Source: an uncultured Collinsella sp.
GTDB taxonomy: Bacteria > Actinomycetota > Coriobacteriia > Coriobacteriales > Coriobacteriaceae
DNA: 64,000 nt
NCBI GenBank assembly: GCA_937943045.1
Contig: CALEBN010000027.1
Coordinates: forward strand, 1 to 64,000
Direction of reading: 5' to 3'
Position numbers and translations under genes: made by a program. Below, piece after piece: positions 1-8,216 of this stretch; the stretch's first letter is position 1; each line of letters opens with the position of its first letter. The notes below the pieces were generated by a model, which was not told the DNA's origin, made no database searches, and was given only the letters and a program-made list of their open reading frames with translations.

Positions 1-329
1 CTCATGTCGAGCATCGGGGTACGCTGGATGACGCCGGCGTTGTTGACCAGGATGTCGGGTGTGGTGCCAAAGTCGGCCTCGATCTTGGCGATGAGCTCGG
101 CAACGACGGCCTCGTCGGTGACGTCGGCAACATAGCCGTGAGCGTCAAAACCCAGCTCACGGTAGTGCTTCTCGGCCTCGGCTACTTTGTCGGCGTGACG
201 GGCGTTAAAGGCGATTTTGGCGCCGGCCTCTCCGAGCGCCTCGGCAATGGCCATGCCAATGCCGTAGGTGGCGCCGGTCACGAGCGCGACCTTGCCATCC
301 AGGCGGAAGCTGTCCATAAGATCAGACAT
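1..329 (-). CDS. SDR-family oxidoreductase, C-terminus beyond window edge
   Basis: Only the first 109 residues are present; the gene runs off the left edge. The Rossmann signature TGATYGIG lies at residues 18-25 and the NNAG motif at 96-99, which places it among classical NAD(P)-dependent short-chain dehydrogenases. The order and wording of these motifs resemble gluconate 5-dehydrogenase and 2-deoxy-D-gluconate 3-dehydrogenase (KduD/IdnO types), and the neighbourhood of GntP permease, sugar-acid dehydratase, KDG kinase and KDPG aldolase fits an oxidoreductase for gluconate or hexuronate intermediates. The exact substrate is inference. The ATG at 329 follows a GAAAGGA ribosome-binding site. 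A perfect palindrome at 435-446 lies in its upstream region. Confidence 0.85.
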   Translation of the reverse strand, partial: MSDLMDSFRLDGKVALVTGATYGIGMAIAEALGEAGAKIAFNARHADKVAEAEKHYRELGFDAHGYVADVTDEAVVAELIAKIEADFGTTPDILVNNAGVIQRTPMLDM

Positions 330-434
330 AGCGATCCTTTCAAAAGAAACGTTCATCTATAAAAGTCATGCTTCTCATACAAGGTCAGTATAGGTGAAGC
401 GGCGTAATAGCCACCCCTTATTTCCTAAAATCAG

Positions 435-446
435 GTGAACGTTCAC
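435..446. promoter_or_regulatory. Candidate operator palindrome upstream of the SDR gene
   Basis: GTGAACGTTCAC is a perfect 12-base palindrome with a central CG, the general form of LacI-family and some GntR-family operators. It sits between the SDR start and the 3' end of the GntR gene, about 105 bases upstream of the SDR ATG. A similar half, AACGTTCAT, recurs at 348-356. The binding protein is not known from sequence. Confidence 0.45.
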
Positions 447-489
447 TTTTAAAAGGCGAACGGCAGTCTTGTCCTTGCCGCACGGACGT

Positions 490-1182
490 TTATTCGCCCT
501 GTTCCTGCGTGCCCTCTGCGATCATGTTGCGGTTGTACACCAGATGCAAATACATCGCATCGTGCGCTGCGGTGGGATTGCGCGCGGCGATGGCGTCGGC
601 CACGCCACGGTGGGTGCGGATGGTCTCCTCAACCAGCTTTTTGCCGGTCACGTCGATAAAGAGGGGGACGGATGCCTTGAGCACGCCCATCAGGCGGGGA
701 ACGACGAGGTTTCCGGAGCTTTCGGCAATGGCATTGTGGAACGCGGTGTCGGCGGCGGAGTAATCCTCACCGGCCTCGGCCAGGCGCTCGGATTCGTCGC
801 AGAGATCTTTGATACAGACGACCTGGTCGTTGGTTGCGTGCTCGGCCGCCATGCGTGCCATCTGCGGCTCGATCATAAAGCGCACCTCGAGTAGGTCGCG
901 CGCCAGACGCTGCTTGTCGTTGATAAAGGTAAAGCCCAGCGGGTCGTCGGCAACGCCGGGGTTTGACGCCACATAGGTGCCCGAACCTTGCTTAATGCGC
1001 ACGATATTGCGCGACTGCAGCAACTTCATGGCCTCGCGCACAGTGCTCCTGCCGGCGCCCAAGCGCTCGACCAGCACGGTTTCCTTGGGCAGGCGATCGC
1101 CTTGCTCAAGGTGTTCATCCAGAATCAATTGAATGATTTTCTCCGATATTTGCTCGGGGAGTCCCGATTCGGCGCGGGCCAT
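490..1182 (-). CDS. GntR/FadR-family transcriptional regulator
   Basis: The 230-residue protein starts with a GntR winged helix (residues about 6-75, with the typical LPKETVLVERLGAGRSTVREA stretch and a KQGSGTYV wing). An all-helical FCD ligand domain follows, with the acidic/His pattern of metal-binding FCD domains (D..FH..I at about 125-130). Regulators of this kind sense sugar acids such as gluconate, galactonate or hexuronates. It lies between the SDR gene and the divergently transcribed GntP/dehydratase unit, so it is the natural regulator of both. I chose the ATG at 1182 because AAAGG lies just upstream; an alternative ATG at 1209 has no good ribosome-binding site. Confidence 0.9.
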   Translation of the reverse strand: MARAESGLPEQISEKIIQLILDEHLEQGDRLPKETVLVERLGAGRSTVREAMKLLQSRNIVRIKQGSGTYVASNPGVADDPLGFTFINDKQRLARDLLEVRFMIEPQMARMAAEHATNDQVVCIKDLCDESERLAEAGEDYSAADTAFHNAIAESSGNLVVPRLMGVLKASVPLFIDVTGKKLVEETIRTHRGVADAIAARNPTAAHDAMYLHLVYNRNMIAEGTQEQGE

Positions 1183-1310
1183 AGCTATACCTTTCATTAC
1201 AAAATTCATCTGAGCTATTTTAGCGCACCACGGATGCGATATTGGCCGCTGGATTAGAGTCGGGCGGCTTAGATATACCGTTCGCAGCGCAAATACGACC
1301 GTTTACCAAA

Positions 1311-1403
1311 TACATCAGATGTATTTCGAACAAATTTCAAAATGAAACATCAGACCTTTCCAAAACACGCTATAGGCATCAGACGAATTCAAAAGGTCTG
1401 ATG
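1311..1403. promoter_or_regulatory. Cluster of CATCAGA operator-like sites before gntP
   Basis: Three related motifs lie between the divergent GntR and gntP genes. 1311-1323 reads TACATCAGATGTA, a perfect 6+1+6 palindrome. CATCAGACCTTT at 1348-1359 is repeated as its exact reverse complement at 1392-1403. CATCAGAC at 1377-1384 faces GTCTGATG at 1396-1403 across 11 bases. The last pair sits directly upstream of the gntP ribosome-binding site, so binding there could block expression. The neighbouring FadR-type regulator is the most likely binder (inference). Confidence 0.55.
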
Positions 1404-1416
1404 AATTGGAGGAAAG

Positions 1417-2778
1417 ATGTCAGACCCAACGTTTATGGCTGATCCCACCAGGCTGGTCATCGCCGCCATCGTGGGCATTGCGCTGCTGCTTGCGCTCATC
1501 ATTAAGTTCAAGCTGCATCCCGTGCTTTCGATGATGGTCTCGGCGCTCGCGATCGGCATCGGCGCCGGTATGCCGCTCGACCTGGTGGCGGATACTGTCA
1601 CCAAGGGCGTGGGCACCACGCTGCAAAACATCGCCCTGCTCATTGGCCTGGGTTCGATGTTTGGCCAGATTCTTGAGGAGAGCGGCGGCGCCAAGAAGAT
1701 TGCCCAGACCTTCATCGATACCTTTGGGCAGGGTCACTCCAGCTGGGCACTGGGCATTACCGGTCTGGTTATCGGCACTACGGTGTTCTTTGAGGCGGGC
1801 GTAGTCGTTTTGATTCCGCTTGCGTTTAGCGTGGCATCCCAGACCAAAAAGTCGACGCTCTACTACGGCATCGCGCTGCTCGCGGGACTTGCCGCTGGCT
1901 ATGCGTTTGTGCCGCCATCGGCCGGTTCGGTTCTGGTCGCCGGCACGCTCGGTGTCGACCTGGGCACCATGATTCTTGTCGGTATCCCCACCGCCTTCAT
2001 CGCCATGGCAATCGCTGGCGTCATCTGGGGCCGCAACGTCGGCGGTCGCATCTTTACCGATGTTCCGGAGCACTTTACCTCTGCCGAGGGCGCGAGCGAC
2101 GAAAAGGAGCTTCCCTCCTTTGGTATGGTGCCTGCCATCGTGCTCACGCCGCTTTGTCTGATTTTGCTGGGCACGCTGTCTTCTTATATCCCCATGCCCG
2201 CCGAGCTCGCCTCGATTCTCGCCTTCCTGGGCAAGCCGTTCGTCGCTTTGACGCTTGCCACGCTCGTCGCGATGTATCTGCTGGGCGCGCGCCGCGGCTA
2301 CTCCGGCGCCGAGCTCAAGGCCCTGCTCGACCGCTCTCTTAAGCCCGTCGGCATGATCTTGCTGGTTATCGCCTGTGGCGGCGTCATTCGCTGGATGCTG
2401 CAGGACTGCGGCTTGGGCCAGGTTATCGGCCCTATGCTCGAGGCCTCACCGCTGCCTTTGGTGGTCGTTGCCTTTTTGATTGCCGTCATGGTGCGTGCCT
2501 CTGTCGGCAGCTCCATCGTCGCTATGACCATGGCATCGGGCATTATGGCCGCCATGCCTGCGGTCGCTGGTGCTTCGGTGCTCATGCGTGCCGCTATCTG
2601 TCTTGCCATCTGCGGCGGTGCCACGGCCCTCTCGCACGTCAACGATGCCGGTTTTTGGATGTGCTCCTCGTTCCTGGAGATTGACGAGAAGACCACCCTC
2701 AAGTCCTGGACCGTTATGGAGACGCTCATCGGCCTTTCGGGTCTTGCCTGCGCCCTGGTGATTTCGTTCTTCGCCTAG
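1417..2778 (+). CDS. gntP: GntP-family gluconate/sugar-acid permease
   Basis: The protein has 453 residues, the usual length of the GntP family, and consists almost entirely of hydrophobic membrane segments (about 12). It has the family's conserved internal stretch with GTTVFFEAGVVVLIPL near residue 125 and SHVNDAGFW near residue 412. GntP proteins are proton symporters for gluconate and related sugar acids at the cytoplasmic membrane. GGAGGA lies a few bases before the ATG. The dehydratase follows at 2887 on the same strand, so uptake and first catabolic step are probably co-transcribed. Which sugar acid is carried cannot be read from the sequence. Confidence 0.92.
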   Translation: MSDPTFMADPTRLVIAAIVGIALLLALIIKFKLHPVLSMMVSALAIGIGAGMPLDLVADTVTKGVGTTLQNIALLIGLGSMFGQILEESGGAKKIAQTFIDTFGQGHSSWALGITGLVIGTTVFFEAGVVVLIPLAFSVASQTKKSTLYYGIALLAGLAAGYAFVPPSAGSVLVAGTLGVDLGTMILVGIPTAFIAMAIAGVIWGRNVGGRIFTDVPEHFTSAEGASDEKELPSFGMVPAIVLTPLCLILLGTLSSYIPMPAELASILAFLGKPFVALTLATLVAMYLLGARRGYSGAELKALLDRSLKPVGMILLVIACGGVIRWMLQDCGLGQVIGPMLEASPLPLVVVAFLIAVMVRASVGSSIVAMTMASGIMAAMPAVAGASVLMRAAICLAICGGATALSHVNDAGFWMCSSFLEIDEKTTLKSWTVMETLIGLSGLACALVISFFA

Positions 2779-2886
2779 TTCGCGTAGCTAAACATCTTTC
2801 GCCGAGTGCATCGCTCGGTACCCATTTACACCTGTTCCATTAACCAACGATTGGTACAACCGTTTAAACCAAAAGAGGAGAACATC

Positions 2887-4665
2887 ATGGACGAGAAGAC
2901 CAAGGCACAGATTCAGCAGGAGGCAGCCGACCTGGTTGCCAAGCTGCAGCCGCGTTCCGGCAAGTTCCGCACCATCAGCCCCGAGATGGACCCGCTGCGT
3001 CTGGGGTCTGGCTGGACCATCGAGGATCTGGACAAGCCGCAGGTCATTATTGAGTCGACGTTTGGCGACTCGCACCCGGGTTCTGCTGGCCTGTTTGAGC
3101 TGGTCGAGGAGGTCCGTGCTGGCGTTGCCGAGGCTGGCGGTCACGGTGCCCGTTACTTCTGCACCGATATCTGCGATGGCGAGGCACAGGGCCACGACGG
3201 CATCAACTACTCGCTGCCCAGCCGCGATATGATCGCTAACATGATCGAGATCCACGCCAAGGCCACTCCGTTCGACGCCGGCGTCTTTGTCGCCAGCTGC
3301 GATAAGGGCCTGCCTGCGAACCTCGTGGCCATGGGCCGCATCAACATCCCCTCCATCGTCGTCACCGGCGGTGTCATGGATGCCGGTCCCGACCTGCTGA
3401 CCCTCGAGCAGCTCGGCGCTATTTCGGCTCGCTACGAGCGCGGCGAAATCTCCCGCGAGGAGCTCGAGTTCGCCAAGCACAACGCCTGCCCCAGCTGCGG
3501 CGCCTGCTCCTTTATGGGCACCGCCTCGACCATGCAGGTTACCGCCGAGGCCCTGGGCCTTATGCTTCCCGGTACCGCCCTGCTGCCCGCTACCAGCTCC
3601 GACCTGCGCGAGTTTGCCCGCGAGGCCGGCCGCCAGTCCGTGTGGCTCTCCGAGCACAACCTGTGCCCGCGTGACATCGTGACCAAGGAGTCCTTCGAGA
3701 ACCTCATTATGGTCCACGGTGCCATTTCGGGCTCCACCAACTCGCTGCTGCATATCCCCGCGATTGCCCGCGAGTTTGGCATCGAGATGTCCGCCGACGA
3801 CTTCGATCGCCTGCACCGTGGCGCCCACTACCTGCTCAACGTCCGTCCCGCAGGCGAGTGGCCGGCGCAGTTCTTCTACTATGCAGGTGGCGTGCCGCGC
3901 ATCATGGAGGAGATCAAGTCGATGCTTCACCTCGACGTTATGACTGTCACCGGCAAGACTCTCGGCGAGAACCTCGAGGATCTCAAGAACAACGGTTACT
4001 ACGAGAAGTGCGGTCGTTACCTTGAGAAGTGGAATCTCAAGCGCGAGGACATCATCCGTCCGTTTGACCAGGCCTTCGGCACCGACGGTTCCATCGCCAT
4101 CCTCCACGGCAATCTTGCTCCCGAGGGCGCGGTCGTCAAGCACACCGTCGTTCCGCGCGAGATGTTCCAGGCTACGCTCAAGGCCCGTCCGTTCGACTGC
4201 GAGGAGGACGCCATTCACGCCGTCCTGACGCATGAGGTCAAGCCCGGCGATGCCGTTATCATTCGCTATGAGGGCCCCAAGGGTTCCGGAATGCCCGAGA
4301 TGTTCTACACCACTGAGGCTATCGCCAGCGATCCCGAGCTGGGTGCGAGCATTGCCCTGATCACCGATGGCCGCTTCTCCGGCGCCTCCAAGGGCCCGGC
4401 TATCGGTCACGTTTCGCCCGAGGCTGCCGTGGGCGGCCCGATTGCCCTGATCGAGGAAGGTGATCTGATCCAGATCAACATCCCCGAGCGCTCGCTGTCC
4501 ATCGTGGGCATCGCCGGCAAGGAGATGGAGCCGGCTGAGGTCGACGCCGTCCTGGCCGAGCGCCGAGCCGCTTGGAAGCCCAAGGCTAATCGCTATACCT
4601 CCGGCACGCTCAAGTTCTTTACCGAACATGCAGTTTCCGCCATTCAGGGTGGCTACATGGAGTAG
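2887..4665 (+). CDS. IlvD/Edd-family sugar-acid dehydratase
   Basis: This 592-residue protein belongs to the iron-sulfur dehydratase family that includes dihydroxy-acid dehydratase (IlvD), phosphogluconate dehydratase (Edd) and sugar-acid dehydratases such as YjhG. Candidate cluster cysteines are C97 in DICDG, C138 in ASCDKG and the CPSCGAC group at 201-207. DICDG resembles Edd and sugar-acid dehydratases more than IlvD, where that position reads SDG. Its neighbours are a GntP permease and, further on, KDG kinase and KDPG aldolase; no other branched-chain amino-acid genes are nearby. I therefore infer dehydration of gluconate or a related aldonate to a 2-keto-3-deoxy acid. The ATG at 2887 follows AGAGGAGA; an upstream in-frame start at 2806 lacks such a site. 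Confidence 0.87.
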   Translation: MDEKTKAQIQQEAADLVAKLQPRSGKFRTISPEMDPLRLGSGWTIEDLDKPQVIIESTFGDSHPGSAGLFELVEEVRAGVAEAGGHGARYFCTDICDGEAQGHDGINYSLPSRDMIANMIEIHAKATPFDAGVFVASCDKGLPANLVAMGRINIPSIVVTGGVMDAGPDLLTLEQLGAISARYERGEISREELEFAKHNACPSCGACSFMGTASTMQVTAEALGLMLPGTALLPATSSDLREFAREAGRQSVWLSEHNLCPRDIVTKESFENLIMVHGAISGSTNSLLHIPAIAREFGIEMSADDFDRLHRGAHYLLNVRPAGEWPAQFFYYAGGVPRIMEEIKSMLHLDVMTVTGKTLGENLEDLKNNGYYEKCGRYLEKWNLKREDIIRPFDQAFGTDGSIAILHGNLAPEGAVVKHTVVPREMFQATLKARPFDCEEDAIHAVLTHEVKPGDAVIIRYEGPKGSGMPEMFYTTEAIASDPELGASIALITDGRFSGASKGPAIGHVSPEAAVGGPIALIEEGDLIQINIPERSLSIVGIAGKEMEPAEVDAVLAERRAAWKPKANRYTSGTLKFFTEHAVSAIQGGYME

Positions 4666-4710
4666 CGCACGTACGCATCGAATTTCTCCTCTCATAGATG
4701 TGCGGCACAA

Positions 4711-4746
4711 AGAGCCCCGAGTTCATACGAGCTCGGGGTTCTTTTC
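4711..4746 (+). terminator. Rho-independent terminator after the dehydratase
   Basis: A GC-rich hairpin (AGCCCCGAG pairing with CTCGGGGTT) is followed by TTCTTTT, 45 bases past the dehydratase stop. It closes the gntP-dehydratase transcript. Confidence 0.75.
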
Positions 4747-4915
4747 GTCTGGATTGCAGACGTATCGTCGGACGAAAGCACGTTGCGTCTAGGGAAAAAA
4801 CGTACGAAAGCGCAATTTCCATCCTTATTCCGGACGCAAATCAAGACGAAAACCGTTTACGTCTGCTTTAAATCCGTACGAAAACGGTTTTCGTCTTGCA
4901 GGGCAGTTGCCGTTT

Positions 4916-6007
4916 CTACAGTTCAACTTCCAGTTCGGCTTTGTGCTCGTAGAGGTAGTCGCGCATGTAGGGGATGGCAAATGAGACCTTGCCGTACGAG
5001 GGAGCCTCGATAATCGATTCTCTTAACAGGCGGCTGCGGACGGAACTCACCTGTTGAGGCGTTTTGTTTAGGGCATCGGCAACCATGCTGGTCGAGCTCG
5101 TCTGCCCCAAAGATGCCATGCTCAGCAGATAAGCGATGCACGTGGGCGGAATGCGCTGTAGCGCGGGCTCAATCACCATGGCACAGAAGCGTTCACGTGC
5201 CGTTGCAATGCCGCGCTCGGCTTCTTCTTCTCCAATAATCGGTGTATGTGCGCGTCTTGCCAACTGCCATGCGTAGTATCCAACGAGTTGGATCATGAAA
5301 GGATAACCTTGCGTTGCCTCGGCAAGTTGGCCGGCAATACCTGGCTGCAACTCCATGCCAGACGCTTCAATGGTTTCCTCGAGGGAGTACGACACTTCGG
5401 TTACTGCCACAGCCTTCAGGTCAAAGGGGAGGGCATGGCGCAAAAACGTAAGTGTCTTTCCGTTGATGATGCTTTCAATCATCGAAGGCAGCCCCGCAAA
5501 AACAAAGGCGATATCAAGGTCTTCGCCGATAACCTGCTGAATCGCAATGGAGAGCGTTCGGACCTCATCGAGCTCTGCGTCTTGAACCTCGTCGAGAGTG
5601 ATGAGCAGGCCATTTTCATTCTTGGATATTGTCTGTCTCATGGCGTCGCGTAGCGATGGACCGATTCGCTCAATGTCTATGCTGCCGATGGATATGCCAG
5701 CTACGGTGGGCTCAAATCTGGCGTGTTTGGCCTGGAATTTGGGCTGCAGCTGTTCGAGAATGCGTTGGCAAAGTCCCTCGGTTGCGACCTCTTTTATGAC
5801 CGTCCAGCCACGGCTTTGCGCCAAACGTGAGCACTCGTCAAGGAGGACCGTCTTGCCCGTTCCACGGACGCCGGCTATGCGCATTAGGCGCCCAGGGGCA
5901 CCAGGCCCGTTGACGAGGCCCTCATTGAATTCTTCGAGCACATCTTCGCGGCCGATAATCGTGGGGGGTGTTTTACCTGCTGTGGGCTTAAAAGGGTTTG
6001 TTTGCAT
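4916..6007 (-). CDS. AAA-family ATPase with C-terminal winged-helix region (unknown role)
   Basis: The 363-residue protein has an N-terminal ATPase core with Walker A GVRGTGKT at about residue 46 and Walker B LLITLDEVQD at about residue 137. A C-terminal region resembles the winged helix of Orc1/Cdc6-like and other STAND/AAA_16 ATPases (QRIPPTCIAYLLSMASLG...). Such stand-alone bacterial ATPases are often linked to mobile or defence regions, but their function is generally unknown and I do not assign one. Start: the ATG at 6007 has AAAGG at 8-base spacing; a GTG at 6016 would overlap that site. An unusual array of 10-base repeats lies just upstream (6023-6070). It is a single-gene unit and interrupts the sugar-acid cluster. 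Confidence 0.8.
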   Translation of the reverse strand: MQTNPFKPTAGKTPPTIIGREDVLEEFNEGLVNGPGAPGRLMRIAGVRGTGKTVLLDECSRLAQSRGWTVIKEVATEGLCQRILEQLQPKFQAKHARFEPTVAGISIGSIDIERIGPSLRDAMRQTISKNENGLLITLDEVQDAELDEVRTLSIAIQQVIGEDLDIAFVFAGLPSMIESIINGKTLTFLRHALPFDLKAVAVTEVSYSLEETIEASGMELQPGIAGQLAEATQGYPFMIQLVGYYAWQLARRAHTPIIGEEEAERGIATARERFCAMVIEPALQRIPPTCIAYLLSMASLGQTSSTSMVADALNKTPQQVSSVRSRLLRESIIEAPSYGKVSFAIPYMRDYLYEHKAELEVEL

Positions 6008-6022
6008 GTGAGCCACCTTTGC

Positions 6023-6074
6023 TCAAGATATAGCAAGATATAGCAAAGTATAGCAAGATATAGCAAAGTATAGC
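6023..6074. repeat. Tandem 10-base repeats upstream of the AAA ATPase
   Basis: Units TAGCAAGATA and TAGCAAAGTA alternate (A-B-A-B, with partial copies at the ends), giving a strict 10-base period, about one DNA turn. The array ends about 15 bases before the ATPase start codon. Read on the minus strand it contains several -10-like elements (TATACT, TATATC). It could be an operator array or multiple promoters. Confidence 0.6.
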
Positions 6075-6197
6075 GCTGTTCGCGGGTTCTTACGGTGGTG
6101 CTATTTTCCGAATGCCGCGCGGATAAAGCGCTGGGCGAACAGCTTGTTGGCAACTCACGAGGGCTCGGGGTGCCAATTTGGGATGGAGTGGTGCTGT

Positions 6198-6357
6198 GCC
6201 ACGAATAGGGCCTATCTACTACGTTTAAGCCGCAGAGGTCAACCATAGCCGGCTTTTTCGAAAATCGACAAGCTGCCTACCTGCGGTTTTGTTTTCACGG
6301 TTTTCGGTATGGCCGAGGCTGTCCGTGTTAACGTAGTAGATGGGCCACTTTTGTGGC
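6198..6357. repeat. Gene-free stretch with palindrome-ended element
   Basis: 6008-6490 holds no gene I can support. Within it, 6198-6228 and 6327-6357 are imperfect inverted repeats; the best-conserved core, TCTACTACGTT at 6215-6225, is exactly reversed at 6330-6340. The roughly 100 bases between them have no coding potential. The shape suggests a small non-coding repeat element, but no second copy is present in the window. Confidence 0.45.
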
Positions 6358-6490
6358 AAGGGGGCCGATCTGCGGGCCAGGGTAGCTAAAAGAGCCCCGT
6401 CCCAAAAAGACTGATTGGGAGCTGGGGCGTGTCGATGCGATAGTATTGCATGGTGGTATTCGACTAACCGAGGGTTTATCCGAGGGCTTT

Positions 6491-7183
6491 ATGGAACAGC
6501 ACCAGCATTATCAGAGCCTGCAAGATCAGGCATACAACGCATTACGCTCCAAGATTATCTATGCCGAGCTCAAGCCCGGCACGCGCCTTTCGGCGATTGG
6601 TCTGGAAAAAGAGACGGGAATCGGGCGCACGCCCATTCGCGAGTCCTTTGTGCGCCTGCGTGAGCAGGAGCTGGTGGAAACGCGTCCCAAAAGCGGCACC
6701 TATGTCTCAAAAATCAGCATGGAACGCGCCGAGAACGCCTGTTTCTTGCGTGAGAAACTCGAGAGAAGCGTGCTTATTAAATGCTGTTCGGCTGCTACGC
6801 CCGAGCAAAAGCAGCGGCTTGAGCAGATTCTTACCGAGTCCGAGTCGCTCGACCATGGCGAAACGCGCCGTTTCTTTGACCTGGATAACCTGTTCCATGA
6901 GACATGTTTTGAGATTGCCGGTCGTCACATGTTGTGGGATTGGATGAAGAGCATCAACACGCATTTTGAGCGATACAACTGGTTGCGTATGGTGTCGCAG
7001 GATCTAGATTGGGAGCCGATTCGTCGGCAGCATCGCCGGATTCTCGAGGCCATTAAGAGGGGCGATACCGACACGGCGAGCTATCTGGCAGAGACGCACT
7101 TGCACCTGATGCCCGAGGAGCAGGGCCCGGTTATCGCCTTGCATCCCGACTATTTTGAGCTGTCCAAAGACTCGTTCATCTAA
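6491..7183 (+). CDS. GntR-family transcriptional regulator (FCD type)
   Basis: The 230-residue protein has an N-terminal GntR winged helix (QAYNALRSKIIYAELKPG, then IGRTPIRESFVRL and a KSGTYV wing) and a C-terminal helical FCD domain containing LFHETCFEIAG. It is a second, distinct sugar-acid-type regulator in the region and lies just upstream of the convergent KDPG aldolase gene, so it may control the eda/kdgK side. The ATG at 6491 follows GAGGG at 5 bases. The reading frame extends 45 bases further upstream but without a ribosome-binding site. Confidence 0.88.
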   Translation: MEQHQHYQSLQDQAYNALRSKIIYAELKPGTRLSAIGLEKETGIGRTPIRESFVRLREQELVETRPKSGTYVSKISMERAENACFLREKLERSVLIKCCSAATPEQKQRLEQILTESESLDHGETRRFFDLDNLFHETCFEIAGRHMLWDWMKSINTHFERYNWLRMVSQDLDWEPIRRQHRRILEAIKRGDTDTASYLAETHLHLMPEEQGPVIALHPDYFELSKDSFI

Positions 7184-7197
7184 TCAATCCCCATATA

Positions 7198-7264
7198 AGT
7201 TGCGGTGAAATAGGGACTGTTTTGCGGCCTAGGTGGCGCAAACAGTCCCTATTTCACCGCAACT
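7198..7264. repeat. Long perfect inverted repeat between convergent genes
   Basis: Arms 7198-7222 and 7240-7264 are exact reverse complements over 25 bases (core GTGAAATAGGGACTGTTT), with near-pairing continuing into the loop. It lies just after the GntR stop. It may act as a transcription terminator or be a REP-type element. Its AGGGACTG-like centre differs from the CCACCACAAAGG family elsewhere in the window. Confidence 0.6.
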
Positions 7265-7289
7265 GCGTTGGGGCGTAACCGGGGCACAA

Positions 7290-7521
7290 AGCTGCGGCGC
7301 CGCTTGGAGAAAATGACCGGAAGCAAGGGTCCGTTCCTCCAGACGGCGCCGCAGCTGTTTTGGTGGCTCGGCTTTTGTCGATGTGGCTCAACTGGGCGCG
7401 GTTGCCAGCTGAGTATGCAAAGCGGCTCGGGGGCGTGTCGCTTCCGTCACGTTCTATCAGCATACAAGACGGTTTTGGTTCTTGTTCGTGACGGAAACGG
7501 CGCGCTTCCGAGCCGTTTTAA
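7290..7521. repeat. Two further palindromes in the 7184-7574 gap
   Basis: The gap between the GntR gene and eda has no gene. AGCTGCGGCGCC at 7290-7301 is exactly inverted at 7345-7356. A larger imperfect inverted repeat pairs 7420-7451 with 7489-7521 (shared GGCTCGG and TTCCGTCACG blocks). These look like non-coding repeat elements. Confidence 0.4.
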
Positions 7522-7523
7522 AA

Positions 7524-7557
7524 GAAAGGGGGCGAGGTCTAGGGCACGCCCCCTTTC
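7524..7557 (-). terminator. Terminator of the eda gene
   Basis: GAAAGGGGGCG at 7524-7534 pairs with CGCCCCCTTTC at 7547-7557. On the minus strand the hairpin is followed by CTTTTAAAA, giving a rho-independent terminator just after the eda stop codon. Confidence 0.65.
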
Positions 7558-7574
7558 ACGATAGAGAGCTAAAC

Positions 7575-8216
7575 CTAGCCGCGGACCTTCTTGACGACGT
7601 CCATGGCCTCGTGGGCGATCTGCTCGACCTTGGAGAAGTCGCCGTCGGCAAACAGGGCCGGCTTGACCATCCAGGTGCCACCGCAGGCGATGATGGCGGA
7701 GGAGCTCAGGTACTCCTCGACGTTGGCGGTGCTCACGCCGCCGGTAGGCATAAAGCGGTGACCGACAAACGGAGCGGCGAGGGCCTTGATGGTGTTCAGG
7801 CCGCCATACTGGGACGCGGGGAAGAACTTGGTGACCTTGAGGCCCAGGTTCTCGGCTGCGGTGACCTCGGAGGGGGTCACGGTTCCGGGAAGGACGGGCA
7901 GGTCGATGTCGATGCAGTGCTTCACGACGTCCTCGTTGTAACCCGGGGAGACGATGAACTTGGCACCGGCTGCGCGGGCCTGCTCAACCTGCTCGACGGT
8001 CAGGACAGTGCCGGCGCCAACGCACATCTCGGGCTCGGCCTCGGCCATAGCGGCGATGCACTCGGCGGCGCAGGCGGTGCGGAAGGTGACCTCGGCGGAC
8101 TTCATGCCAGCTGCCATAAGGGCGTGGGCGAGCGGAGCGGCGTCCTCGACCTTGTCGAGTACAACGACCGGCACGATGCCCAGGGACTCAAGCGTGGTGT
8201 AGAACTGATCGAACAT
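7575..8216 (-). CDS. eda: 2-dehydro-3-deoxyphosphogluconate (KDPG) aldolase
   Basis: This 213-residue class I aldolase cleaves KDPG to pyruvate and glyceraldehyde-3-phosphate, the last step of the Entner-Doudoroff route. The catalytic glutamate is E42 in AEVTFRT and the Schiff-base lysine K130 in VTKFFPA. The phosphate-binding PTGGV is near residue 165. Length matches the family. The ATG at 8216 follows GAAAGGAA. KDG kinase lies upstream on the same strand, and the two enzymes act in sequence. Some family members also cleave 4-hydroxy-2-oxoglutarate, but context favours KDPG. Confidence 0.95.
   Translation of the reverse strand: MFDQFYTTLESLGIVPVVVLDKVEDAAPLAHALMAAGMKSAEVTFRTACAAECIAAMAEAEPEMCVGAGTVLTVEQVEQARAAGAKFIVSPGYNEDVVKHCIDIDLPVLPGTVTPSEVTAAENLGLKVTKFFPASQYGGLNTIKALAAPFVGHRFMPTGGVSTANVEEYLSSSAIIACGGTWMVKPALFADGDFSKVEQIAHEAMDVVKKVRG

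Noticed and set aside
2887..4665. Dihydroxy-acid dehydratase for branched-chain amino acids (IlvD)
   Set aside because: The DICDG motif and the sugar-acid neighbours fit Edd/YjhG-type enzymes better, and no ilv or leu genes are nearby.
2788..4710. A 640-codon open frame on the minus strand opposite the dehydratase
   Set aside because: It mirrors the codon periodicity of the clearly homologous plus-strand gene; such long antisense frames are common in GC-rich DNA and it has no recognisable domain. The same applies to long antisense frames at 9658-10740, 20006-21616, 21834-23447, 41197-43104 and 49556-51658.
6023..6074. CRISPR-like array
   Set aside because: Units are 10 bases with no spacers.
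7268..7564. Open frame in the gap between the GntR gene and eda
   Set aside because: It runs through three palindromes and a terminator and has no family resemblance.
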